48,230 bases of DNA from a virus. Shown in pieces: positions 12,567 to 19,990 of this stretch. The stretch covers positions 1 through 48,230 of the IMG/VR virus record IMGVR_UViG_3300046501_000332. One strand, 5' to 3'. Below the pieces are notes generated by a model, which did not search any database, was not told the DNA's origin, and worked only from the letters and a program-made list of their open reading frames with translations. Position 1 is the first letter of the stretch. Each line of letters opens with the position of its first letter. A program made the translations under genes and the position numbers.

Positions 12567-15241
12567 CCGACCGCTCGAACCCAAGCAGTATCGCAACATG
12601 GGCTCGGCGTTACATAGAAATCTTCAACTTGGCTCTGGTTTCCATCGAGCCGGGTGAGAAGGCGCCGAAAGGATTTGGCTGGAATAAGCCTGGCGGATAT
12701 ATCACCGATCCTGACGCGGCTGAGAAATTCTGGACGTCGCACCCGAAGCACAACTTGGGCGTAGTGCTAGGCCCAAGTCGTGTCTGTTCGCTGGATGTCG
12801 ATGACGTCGAGTACACGCGCCAGATATTTGCAGATCTGCTCGGCTTGGATCTGGACGCGCTGGCCGAGGCCTATCCGACTGTCGTTGGTAATCCGGCACG
12901 CTTCCGTATTCTGTTCGCGTTGCCTGATGGCCTTGACCTCACGCGCCATTCCCTTGCGTGGCCGAATCCAAACGATCCGGACGGCTCGAAGCACAAGTCG
13001 CTGATCATGAAAGCGAACACCGCCAAGGATGCCGGGGACACGGCGCGGGAGAAGCTTTACCGTGTCGAGGCGCAGCAGTACGCGCGCATCACGGTGTTTG
13101 AGCTTCGCGCCGGCCTTGTGCAGGACGTACTCCCGCCTTCGATCCATCCTGGCACTGGTAAGCCCTACACCTGGCGCACTCCGCCATCCGCTGACGGTCT
13201 TCCGGTCCTCACCGCTGACCTGCTGAACATCTGGAACGGATGGGACATCTTCAAGCGTGATGCCGAGGCCGCATGCCCTTGGGCGCCGAAGATCGAGCAG
13301 CCAAAGGGGAAGCAAAAACCCAAGCCTGTCTCAACTACCGGTAAGCAGCCGTCTGTAATCGACGAGTTCAACCGTTGCCATGATGTCGAAGAGCTGCTGA
13401 GAGCCCACGGGTACATCAAACGCGGCCAAAAATGGTTGTACGCACAGAGCAGTACCGGATTGCCTGGCATCACGATCACCGAAGGCAAGGTGTATTCGCA
13501 CCATGGCGCTGATCCACTTGCCAACGGCCATCAAAACGACGCGTTCGAGGTTTACTGCCTGCTCGAGCACGGCGGCGATCAGTCGCACGCAGTGAAAGAA
13601 GCGGCACGGATGTTGGGAATGCAGTCCGCTCGTCCACCGCAACCAGATCTTCCCCCAGCCCCTACACCCGAAGAGGCCGACCTTGGGCCGTCAGCAGAAT
13701 CGGCTCCTGCCAACTACGGGGGGGCGGGGGACGGTTTGACGGTTGACCAGCTGCTGCGGCGTTTTGCTTTGGTGGAAGGCACCACGCAGGTATGGGACAC
13801 CGATAAAACGCGGGTAATGAAAAAGTCTGCGTTCGAGGCCTTGGTTGGAAAGTCTCTCGCGAAGGAGTGGATTGATAGCCCCAAAAAGAAGCTGATCGCT
13901 GATGACCAGGTGCGCGAGTTTGAGCAGGTTCGCAAGATGGCCGGCAAGAAGGGCGGGGCGCTGGGTATGGCTCCCGTCGACCGCTATGTCTACATCGACG
14001 GCACGAAGGACGTGTGGGATCGCGAGAAGAAACGACGCGTGCCCGAAGGCGCGGTAAAGATGGCGTTGGGCGATGCCTATGCGCTTTGGCTCAACAGTGC
14101 TGATCGCCGCGTTGTGGATGTCGACCACATTGTTTTCGACCCGACAATGACCAGGGATCCGGGCGTTTACATCAACACGTTTGAAGGGTTGCCGCTTGAG
14201 CCGGTCGACGATGACGAAGCGTGCGCGAATCTGCGGTGGCTCATTTCGTTCCTGTGCAACCACGACGACAGCGCCCACGAGTGGCTGACTCGCTGGCTGG
14301 CTTATCCGCTGCAGCACCTTGGCGCGAAGATGGATACTGCGGTGCTGATGCACTCCACCATGGAGGGCTCGGGCAAAAGTCTGCTGTTTGCGGACACGTT
14401 TGGTGCGCTCTACGGCCAGTATGCCGCAACAGTCGGTCAGACCCAGCTGGAAAGCAACTTCAACGCTTGGCAAAGCCGCAAGCTGTGGGCTGTGTTCGAA
14501 GAGGTCGTGAGTCGTGATCAGCGTTACAACCAGGTGGGCAAGATCAAGCACCTGGTGACCGGCAAAACTGTGCGGATGGAATCGAAGTTCATCAATGGCT
14601 GGGAAGAGTCCAACCACATGAACGCCGTGTTCCTGAGTAACGAGATCCTGCCTTGGCCCATCAGCGACAGTGACCGCCGAATGTTGGTTATGTGGCCGAA
14701 TGAAACGCTACCTGTCGCCCGCCAGAAGGCAATTGGTCTGGAGTTGCAGAACGGCGGCGTAGCGGCGCTTTATGGCTGGCTGTTGGGAGTCGACCTGGGC
14801 GACTTCGATCAGCGCACTCGGCCTCCGAGCACCTCGGCGCGCGAGCGTCTGGTCGCACTCAGTCGAGCAGGCTGGCAAACGTTCCTGCAGCTTTGGAAGT
14901 ACGGCGAATTGGGCGTCGGTCTTTGGGGCGCGTGCCTCTCCAGTGATCTGTATGCGCTGTTTATCGAGTGGTGCCATCGCAACAAAGAACACGCGATGAG
15001 TCAGACCAAGTTCTCCCTATTCCTGAGTTCCGAGGTCGAGAAAACGCGATCCATTCCGTGGACGGAGCGTAATGACCGCAAGTTCGGGGCGTTCTTCTTT
15101 CCTGATGATCCTGACGCTTCCCTCGCCCCATCGCTGAAGGCGGCAGATCTGGGCAAGACCGTCGAGGCGTGGCGCGCCAAAGCGAAGCTGGCAGGCTGGA
15201 ATGTGGAGGCGTGGGACCACGTTAAGGCGGTTGCCGCATGA
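12563..15241 (+). CDS. Prim-Pol / D5-like replicative primase-helicase
   Basis: An 892-residue replication protein. Residues about 10-200 form a bifunctional prim-pol domain (KHNLGVVLGPSRVCSLDVDDVE with the catalytic D-x-D-like acidic residues, then PARFRILFALPDG). The C-terminal half holds a D5/DUF5906 superfamily 3 helicase with Walker A EGSGKS at residues 601-606, followed by a Walker B-like KLWAVFEEV and a sensor (VFLSNE). The centre is proline-rich linker. It would prime and unwind phage DNA. ATGA overlaps join it to both neighbours. Confidence 0.9.
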   Translation: MTDRSNPSSIATWARRYIEIFNLALVSIEPGEKAPKGFGWNKPGGYITDPDAAEKFWTSHPKHNLGVVLGPSRVCSLDVDDVEYTRQIFADLLGLDLDALAEAYPTVVGNPARFRILFALPDGLDLTRHSLAWPNPNDPDGSKHKSLIMKANTAKDAGDTAREKLYRVEAQQYARITVFELRAGLVQDVLPPSIHPGTGKPYTWRTPPSADGLPVLTADLLNIWNGWDIFKRDAEAACPWAPKIEQPKGKQKPKPVSTTGKQPSVIDEFNRCHDVEELLRAHGYIKRGQKWLYAQSSTGLPGITITEGKVYSHHGADPLANGHQNDAFEVYCLLEHGGDQSHAVKEAARMLGMQSARPPQPDLPPAPTPEEADLGPSAESAPANYGGAGDGLTVDQLLRRFALVEGTTQVWDTDKTRVMKKSAFEALVGKSLAKEWIDSPKKKLIADDQVREFEQVRKMAGKKGGALGMAPVDRYVYIDGTKDVWDREKKRRVPEGAVKMALGDAYALWLNSADRRVVDVDHIVFDPTMTRDPGVYINTFEGLPLEPVDDDEACANLRWLISFLCNHDDSAHEWLTRWLAYPLQHLGAKMDTAVLMHSTMEGSGKSLLFADTFGALYGQYAATVGQTQLESNFNAWQSRKLWAVFEEVVSRDQRYNQVGKIKHLVTGKTVRMESKFINGWEESNHMNAVFLSNEILPWPISDSDRRMLVMWPNETLPVARQKAIGLELQNGGVAALYGWLLGVDLGDFDQRTRPPSTSARERLVALSRAGWQTFLQLWKYGELGVGLWGACLSSDLYALFIEWCHRNKEHAMSQTKFSLFLSSEVEKTRSIPWTERNDRKFGAFFFPDDPDASLAPSLKAADLGKTVEAWRAKAKLAGWNVEAWDHVKAVAA

Positions 15242-15573
15242 GTACGTCCAAATGTGTGTTGGGTGTGCTGACCGTGTGTTGGGCTACGTTTGACAACCCG
15301 ACACATCTTTCAGGCCCGAAAACCGGGGCTTGTGGCGGTGTGTGTTGGGTGTGTTGGGTTTACGCGCGCGGGCGCGCATGTGCGCAGAATATTTCACCGC
15401 TTTCAGTGGCGAGAATCTTTTCCCATGCGAACCCTGAAAAACCCAACAAACCCAACACACTCAACACAACATTTATTAATCAATTGATTTGTATAGGTTT
15501 TTTGTGTGTCGGGTTTGTGTTGGGTAGCCCGTTTTTTGTGTTGGGTCTGATTTTGTGGGGGATTGGGGCATGA
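15238..15573 (+). CDS. Doubtful ORF over a repeat field, possibly a small membrane protein
   Basis: A 111-codon frame that starts by ATGA overlap with the primase and ends by ATGA overlap with the next gene, which favours translation. The product is odd: rich in Cys, Val, Trp and Gly at the N-terminus (VLGVLTVCW, GGVCWVCWVY), with a C-terminal hydrophobic stretch (LICIGFLCVGFVLGSPFFVLGLILWG) that could span the membrane. Much of the peptide comes from the repeated TGTGTTGGG DNA. I do not recognise the family; the DNA itself may be the functional element. Confidence 0.35.
   Translation: MSTSKCVLGVLTVCWATFDNPTHLSGPKTGACGGVCWVCWVYARGRACAQNISPLSVARIFSHANPEKPNKPNTLNTTFINQLICIGFLCVGFVLGSPFFVLGLILWGIGA
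15255..15545. repeat. Iteron-like TGTGTTGGG repeats around an A/T-rich stretch; candidate replication origin
   Basis: Six exact direct copies of TGTGTTGGG begin at 15255, 15275, 15341, 15350, 15516 and 15537; a near copy TGTGTCGGG begins at 15503, and CCCAACACA (15451-15459) and CCCAACAAA (15442-15450) are in the opposite orientation. An A/T-rich run (about 15469-15506) lies in the middle. The position directly behind the primase-helicase gene suits an origin. Confidence 0.5.
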
Positions 15574-16049
15574 TCAAGGAAATTGAAGAACTGATGGTTC
15601 ATTGGGGAGAGCAGCGGCGCCAGCACGGCCTGAGTGGCGGTGTGCTGGGCAGCCAGTTGGGTACGATCATCGAATGGGGCGGATGTCCTCCGCGCGGTAC
15701 TCCAGGTAGTCGCATCCCGAGCGGTACCGGCGGCGGGCTTGATCACATCGCCTATGAAGTCGACGCGGCAGTTGCTGAGCTGGAGCGCATGACAGGTAAC
15801 GGACCTCGCCTCTCGCGCCTGGCTGAATACAGGTACTGCATCGGGGCCACTGTGCGTGAACAGATGCGCGTCATCGAAATAGCAGAAGACGCTGATCGCA
15901 CCTATCGGAATTGGGTGCATCGTCTTCACCAGCAAGTGATGTTAATCCTGACCGTGCGTAGTGGCCGTAGCCGCGGCTACCTTGGTCAGAAGCGTGAGAA
16001 CGCTCAGTGCAGGATCACGAACAATGGTGCTGGCCGCGCGCGGGCATGA
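15570..16049 (+). CDS. Last early gene; candidate late regulator (Q position), unknown family
   Basis: A 159-residue basic protein with ATGA overlap to the preceding frame. It shows MVHWGEQRRQHGLSGGVLGSQLGTI, a helix-rich centre (YEVDAAVAELERM, LAEYRYCIGATVREQMR) and a basic arginine-rich end. I have seen similar proteins in this place in Pseudomonas phages but cannot name the fold. Being the last early gene, directly before a terminator and the lysis/packaging genes, is the usual place of an antiterminator Q or late activator; that role is inference from position only. Confidence 0.62.
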   Translation: MIKEIEELMVHWGEQRRQHGLSGGVLGSQLGTIIEWGGCPPRGTPGSRIPSGTGGGLDHIAYEVDAAVAELERMTGNGPRLSRLAEYRYCIGATVREQMRVIEIAEDADRTYRNWVHRLHQQVMLILTVRSGRSRGYLGQKRENAQCRITNNGAGRARA

Positions 16050-16068
16050 CCGTTCGTCCGGGTACCTT

Positions 16069-16112
16069 GTCGTATTGTGGTCGTATTGTGGTCGCGTTCT
16101 GGTCACATTTGG
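16069..16112 (+). repeat. Four tandem 11-base repeats
   Basis: GTCGTATTGTG (16069-16079) is repeated exactly at 16080-16090, then as GTCGCGTTCTG and GTCACATTTGG up to 16112. They lie 20 bases after the last early gene and before the early terminator. They could bind a phage protein such as a late activator, or be part of an origin. Confidence 0.6.
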
Positions 16113-16250
16113 TTTTACCGAAAAACGCCTCTTTTCGGTCTTTCCGGAGCAGCGTAAAAAGTCACCACGATATGCGAGAACCGCTTAGGTAGATCGCCCA
16201 CCGAGCACAGTGCTGTGCAGCTTCACCTGGCCACCCCCTGGCCGTCACCA

Positions 16251-16277
16251 AACCCCGCTCCGGCGGGGTTTTCTTTT
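16251..16277 (+). terminator. Rho-independent terminator at the end of the rightward early operon
   Basis: Stem AACCCCGC (16251-16258) with GCGGGGTT (16263-16270), TCCG loop and TTTTCTTTTT. A 14-base palindrome, GCACAGTGCTGTGC (16204-16217), lies just upstream. The region 16113-16277 has no gene. Confidence 0.82.
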
Positions 16278-16556
16278 TCAAGCAGAGCGTTCCAACACGT
16301 CCCGCAGGCAGAGCTTGAAAACGTAAGCTACCCCCAACAGTACTGGAACTCCCAGCCCAGCAAGGTTGAGCGCTGTGACTCTGATCCACATCTCCAGACC
16401 TGAATCGGTAAGCAACCGATAAATAGAATGGAAGTGACTCACCATGAGCACTAATAAGCAGATCCACGCCAAGAAGATTTTCATATCTATGAGTCGTTTT
16501 TCTGGGATCGAGTAGTAGGCAAACATTAGTCCGAGAACCGCGAGCAGCTTTTCCAT
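16278..16556 (-). CDS. Small membrane protein, unknown function
   Basis: A 92-residue protein with probably three membrane segments: LLAVLGLMFAYYSI (4-17), FLAWICLLVLMVSHFHSIY (28-46) and NLAGLGVPVLLGVAYVFKL (64-82). The ATG at 16556 follows GGAG nine bases upstream. It faces against the surrounding rightward genes, so it may be expressed from the prophage independently (a moron), for example affecting the cell envelope or superinfection. No family is recognised. Confidence 0.55.
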   Translation of the reverse strand: MEKLLAVLGLMFAYYSIPEKRLIDMKIFLAWICLLVLMVSHFHSIYRLLTDSGLEMWIRVTALNLAGLGVPVLLGVAYVFKLCLRDVLERSA

Positions 16557-16697
16557 CTGTGTATCTCCACGAGATTTGATGTGTTGATGCTAAGCGCCGA
16601 TTGCGCGCTCAACAATTCAAAATCTGCTCTGGTTTTCAAAAAAGGTTGTACTGGAGTTCAACCCATGATCGAAAAATTAAATCAGTGAGAAAGCGCG

Positions 16698-17042
16698 ATG
16701 ACGAACGAGCAGCAAGCGTTAGTAGATATGCCGATCTGGATGGTGATTGTTCTGTCTCTGGTCGGCGGTATTTCCGGCGAGATGTGGCGTGCTGACAAGG
16801 CAGGTATGCGAGGCTGGTCGCTGATCCGGCGTCTCGCGCTGCGGTCTGGTGCGTGTGTGGTGTGTGGCGTGTCGACCATGATGCTGCTCTATGCCGTAGG
16901 AGTTTCACTCTTCGCTGCCGGCGCCGCTGGATGTCTTACCGCAATGGCTGGGGCCGATGTAGCCATCGGGCTTTATGAACGTTGGGCCGCCAAACGACTC
17001 GGGATCAACGAAATCCCTCCAGCCAGCGGTCAGAATGGGTAG
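16698..17042 (+). CDS. Phage holin
   Basis: A 114-residue inner-membrane protein with three hydrophobic stretches (MPIWMVIVLSLVGGISG; RSGACVVCGVSTMMLLYAVG; FAAGAAGCLTAMAGADVAIG) and an amphipathic basic part between them (WRADKAGMRGWSLIRRLALR). From memory it matches a holin family common in Pseudomonas phages. It would release the endolysin at 39190-39699 at lysis time. It lies directly before the packaging genes, far from the endolysin and spanins, which is a split lysis arrangement. Confidence 0.78.
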   Translation: MTNEQQALVDMPIWMVIVLSLVGGISGEMWRADKAGMRGWSLIRRLALRSGACVVCGVSTMMLLYAVGVSLFAAGAAGCLTAMAGADVAIGLYERWAAKRLGINEIPPASGQNG

Positions 17043-17125
17043 CGAGAGCCCGGGAAGGCGCCGGGGACCCTGCGGGCATAGGCTGGGTACGGGGTCGCAA
17101 ACCCGCGCCATTCTGTTAGCCACTG

Positions 17126-17174
17126 GTTCACCAGCTTAGTGAACTGCGGTTAACCGGGTGAACACTAGGTGAAC
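17126..17174. promoter_or_regulatory. GTGAAC repeat cluster before the terminase; candidate terminase/cos site
   Basis: GTGAAC occurs at 17139, 17158 and 17169, with its complement GTTCAC at 17126; the first pair forms a hairpin with loop CAGCTTA. The cluster lies in the gap before the terminase small subunit, where lambda-type phages carry cos. A cos identity is inference. Confidence 0.42.
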
Positions 17175-17187
17175 AGGACCTTTCGCA

Positions 17188-17757
17188 ATGACCCTTATCA
17201 GTAAATCGGAGTTCGCAGCGCGGCGAGGCTGGGCGAAATCCTACGTTTCCAAACTCGCTAAACAAGAACGTCTGGTGCTGACCGAGGACGGAAAGATTGA
17301 TCTGGAAGCCACAGAGCGTCTTCTCGATGAATCCGCAGACCCAAGCAAGGCCGCTGTCGCCGCCCGGCATGAAGAGGCACGGGTAGAAAAGGACGTGCGC
17401 AGCGAGCTTGCTGTAGTTGCCGAAACATCTGCGGCACCTCTGCAGAACAAAGGTCCGGATTTTCAGAAGGCCCGGGCCCATCGAGAGTACTACCTGGCGC
17501 AGCTTGCCGAGGCAGAGTTTCACAAAGTGCAGGGCTCGCTGGTCGATCGGGAGTCGGTAACAAACGCCGCCTTCGGTGCCGGCCGAATGCTGCGTGACCT
17601 GGTCTTCGGGTTGTGCCCGCAACTTGCGCCACAACTGGCAGCAATGACTGACCCTTGGGAAGTCGAGAAGCACCTCGCGGGTGAATTTCGCCGCGTATTC
17701 GAAGAGGCTGGCCGCATGAGTTCTGCGGACCTGCAACAGGCAATCACTGAGAGCTGA
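17188..17757 (+). CDS. Terminase small subunit (Nu1-like)
   Basis: A 189-residue DNA-packaging protein. Residues 5-60 carry a winged HTH (SKSEFAARRGWAKSYVSKLAKQERL, then EDGKIDLEATERLL), the Nu1 pattern; a helical middle with FQKARAHREYYLAQLAEAEFHKVQGSLVDRE and a C-terminal assembly part follow. It would recognise the phage packaging site and recruit the large subunit. It sits 145 bases behind the holin, with a repeat cluster in the gap, and is directly followed by the large subunit. Confidence 0.88.
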   Translation: MTLISKSEFAARRGWAKSYVSKLAKQERLVLTEDGKIDLEATERLLDESADPSKAAVAARHEEARVEKDVRSELAVVAETSAAPLQNKGPDFQKARAHREYYLAQLAEAEFHKVQGSLVDRESVTNAAFGAGRMLRDLVFGLCPQLAPQLAAMTDPWEVEKHLAGEFRRVFEEAGRMSSADLQQAITES

Positions 17758-17761
17758 ATCT

Positions 17762-19783
17762 ATGCCCGAGGGATACGTAGACGGGGTAGAGGTGTACCAC
17801 GAAGCGTATTTGCGAGGGCTCAAGCCTGATCCGGATCTGTGGATCGATGTGTGGGCCGACGAGTTCATGCGGATTCCCAAAGACACGGGTGCCGCTGAGC
17901 CGGGCAAGTACCGGACCGCCCGTACGCCTTACGCCCGTGAACCCATGCGCTGCCTATCACCAGCGCACCCCTGTAAACGTGTGGTCACGATGGTGGCCTC
18001 GCAGTTGATGAAAACCCAGATCGCACTCAACTGGATCGGCGGTTTGATCCACATGGCGCCGTCGAACATCCTCACGCTGCTGCCCAGTCTGGGCCTCGCT
18101 AAGCGTGTGTCATCTCGAATCGGCAAGACCATCAAGGCGACGCCAGAACTGAGAGATCGAGTTGCGGCGACCCGCTCCCGTGACTCACGCAACACAATGG
18201 ATACCAAAGAGTTCGAAGGCGGGTCGCTGTACGTTACGACAGCAGGGTCTGCTGCAAACCTGTCGGAGCTTTCGGCGCGTTACATCTACGGCGATGAAGT
18301 GGATCGCTGGGAAGTCGACGTAGGCGAGGAGGGCGACCCGATTGAACTAGCGGAGACCCGTGGTAGCACCTTCGGCCGTAACGCCAAGTTCTACTTCTCC
18401 AGCTCGCCTACGATCAAGGGTGCGTCGCGGATATCGGACCTGTTCGAGTCCAGTGACCAGCGCTACTACTTCGTGCCGTGCCCACATTGCGGGCACATGC
18501 AAACGTTGGAATGGGAGCGGCTGCACTACTCGTCAGACTTCAGCATCGCGCACTACCAGTGTGCCGGCCCCGAATGCGACGTGCTGATAGAAGAACACCA
18601 CAAGGGCGAGATGCTCGCGTGTGGTGAATGGCGAGCGACCGCCTTGGGCGACGGTGAAACCGTAGGCTTCAACCTGAACGCTCTTTACTCGCCGCTGGGC
18701 TGGATGGACTGGCGCTCGCTGGCGAAGCAATTCGAAAAGGCGAAGAAAGCCCAGGCCAAGGGCGACCTTGAACCGATGCAGGTGTTCTACAACACCCGTC
18801 TGGCAAAGGTTTGGGACAGCGCGCAAGAGCAGACGAAAGCTGACGTGCTGATGGCTCGTGCGCGCAAAGAGCTGTACTCGCTCGGCTCTGTACCGCCTTG
18901 GGTACTGATGATAACTGGCGCCGTTGACGTCCAGGCTAACCGCCTGGAGTTCATGGCAATGGGGTGGGGTGTCGGCATGGAGCGCGCCGTGATCGATCAC
19001 CAGGTCATCGCCGGTGACCCTGCCGACGATCGCACCTGGGCTGCGCTAGACGAGCTACTCAAGGCTCGGTACCGACACCCATCGGGCGTAGGGCTGGGTA
19101 TTCTCGCGGTCGGTGTCGACTCCGGTGGTCACCACACCGACGAGGTTTACCAGTTTTGCCGCGTTCGGCGTTGGCGGAATATTTTCGCGCTCAAAGGTGC
19201 GAGTAAACCCGGCAAGCCCGTGATTGCTCAACGGCCTTCCATGGTTGATGTGACATGGAAAGGGCAGACCGAACGCGGCGGCGCAGAGCTTTGGTTCGTG
19301 GGTACCGACACCGCGAAGGACTGGATCTACAACCGGTACCCTTTTGAAAACGGGCCGGGCGCTCTGCATTTTGCCAACGACCTGCCGGACGAGTTCTTCG
19401 CCCAGTGTGTCGCAGAGCGAAAAGTCGCCCGCTATGTCCGTGGGCATAAGCGAATCGAGTGGGTCAAAGGCAAGGCCGAGCGCAACGAAGCACTCGACCT
19501 CATGGTTTACAACCTCGCGATGGCTCATTACCTCGGCATCGCTCGTTACAAAGAGTATGAGTGGGATCGGGTACGCCAGTCGATCGCGCAATCGAGCCTG
19601 TTCGATGAGCGTGTATCGAAACCGGCGGATCTGGCCCCCAGTCCGGCTGTCCGGTCCTTGGCAGCGCCAATACCGCAACCGGTGCCAGTTGTACACCAGC
19701 CAGCGACCGTAACTCCGGCGCGTCCCGTTGCGCCGCCCCCTACCCGCCGCAGCTCAAGTAGCGGCTATCTGAAGAGACGATAA
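17762..19783 (+). CDS. Terminase large subunit (lambda gpA family)
   Basis: A 673-residue packaging ATPase/nuclease. N-terminal ATPase shows MVASQLMKTQIALNWIGGLIHM in place of Walker A, ILTLLPSLGLAKRVSS and Walker B-like IYGDEVDRW; a zinc-binding pair CPHCGH and CAGPECD follows; the C-terminal nuclease contains LAVGVDSGGHHTDEVYQF. The tail is proline-rich (about 620-673). It cuts concatemers and drives DNA into the prohead. A gap of four bases follows the small subunit. Confidence 0.93.
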   Translation: MPEGYVDGVEVYHEAYLRGLKPDPDLWIDVWADEFMRIPKDTGAAEPGKYRTARTPYAREPMRCLSPAHPCKRVVTMVASQLMKTQIALNWIGGLIHMAPSNILTLLPSLGLAKRVSSRIGKTIKATPELRDRVAATRSRDSRNTMDTKEFEGGSLYVTTAGSAANLSELSARYIYGDEVDRWEVDVGEEGDPIELAETRGSTFGRNAKFYFSSSPTIKGASRISDLFESSDQRYYFVPCPHCGHMQTLEWERLHYSSDFSIAHYQCAGPECDVLIEEHHKGEMLACGEWRATALGDGETVGFNLNALYSPLGWMDWRSLAKQFEKAKKAQAKGDLEPMQVFYNTRLAKVWDSAQEQTKADVLMARARKELYSLGSVPPWVLMITGAVDVQANRLEFMAMGWGVGMERAVIDHQVIAGDPADDRTWAALDELLKARYRHPSGVGLGILAVGVDSGGHHTDEVYQFCRVRRWRNIFALKGASKPGKPVIAQRPSMVDVTWKGQTERGGAELWFVGTDTAKDWIYNRYPFENGPGALHFANDLPDEFFAQCVAERKVARYVRGHKRIEWVKGKAERNEALDLMVYNLAMAHYLGIARYKEYEWDRVRQSIAQSSLFDERVSKPADLAPSPAVRSLAAPIPQPVPVVHQPATVTPARPVAPPPTRRSSSSGYLKRR

Positions 19784-19990
19784 ATGGCGTTCACCCAAAA
19801 ACACCTCGAAGCGGTCGAGACGGCGATCGCGCGCGGTGAAAAAACCGTGCGCTACACCGATCGTACCGTCGAGTACCGAACGGTGGATGAGCTGCTCAAG
19901 GCTCGGGAAGAGATCCGCCAGTCCCTGGTCAATGCGGCCACGCCGCGCTCGCGAGTAATCCGGCTCTACCATGCCGGTAAGGGGATCTGA
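19784..19990 (+). CDS. Head-tail joining protein gpW
   Basis: A 68-residue protein of the lambda gpW family: FTQKHLEAVETAIARGEKTVRYTDRTVEYRTVDELLKAREEI is the full helix-hairpin-helix fold. It seals the portal after packaging and prepares for tail joining. ATG follows the terminase TAA without a gap; its stop overlaps the portal ATG (ATGA). Confidence 0.92.
   Translation: MAFTQKHLEAVETAIARGEKTVRYTDRTVEYRTVDELLKAREEIRQSLVNAATPRSRVIRLYHAGKGI

Noticed and set aside
13691-14617. 308-codon minus-strand frame within the primase
   Set aside because: Antisense shadow of a strongly recognisable primase-helicase; His/Arg-rich composition typical of shadow frames in high-G+C DNA.
17128-17907. 259-codon minus-strand frame over the terminase small subunit
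   Set aside because: Covers a clear Nu1-like gene in antisense; no family resemblance.
18533-19000. 155-codon minus frame within terminase large subunit
   Set aside because: Shadow frame; His/Arg-rich, antisense to a clear gene.
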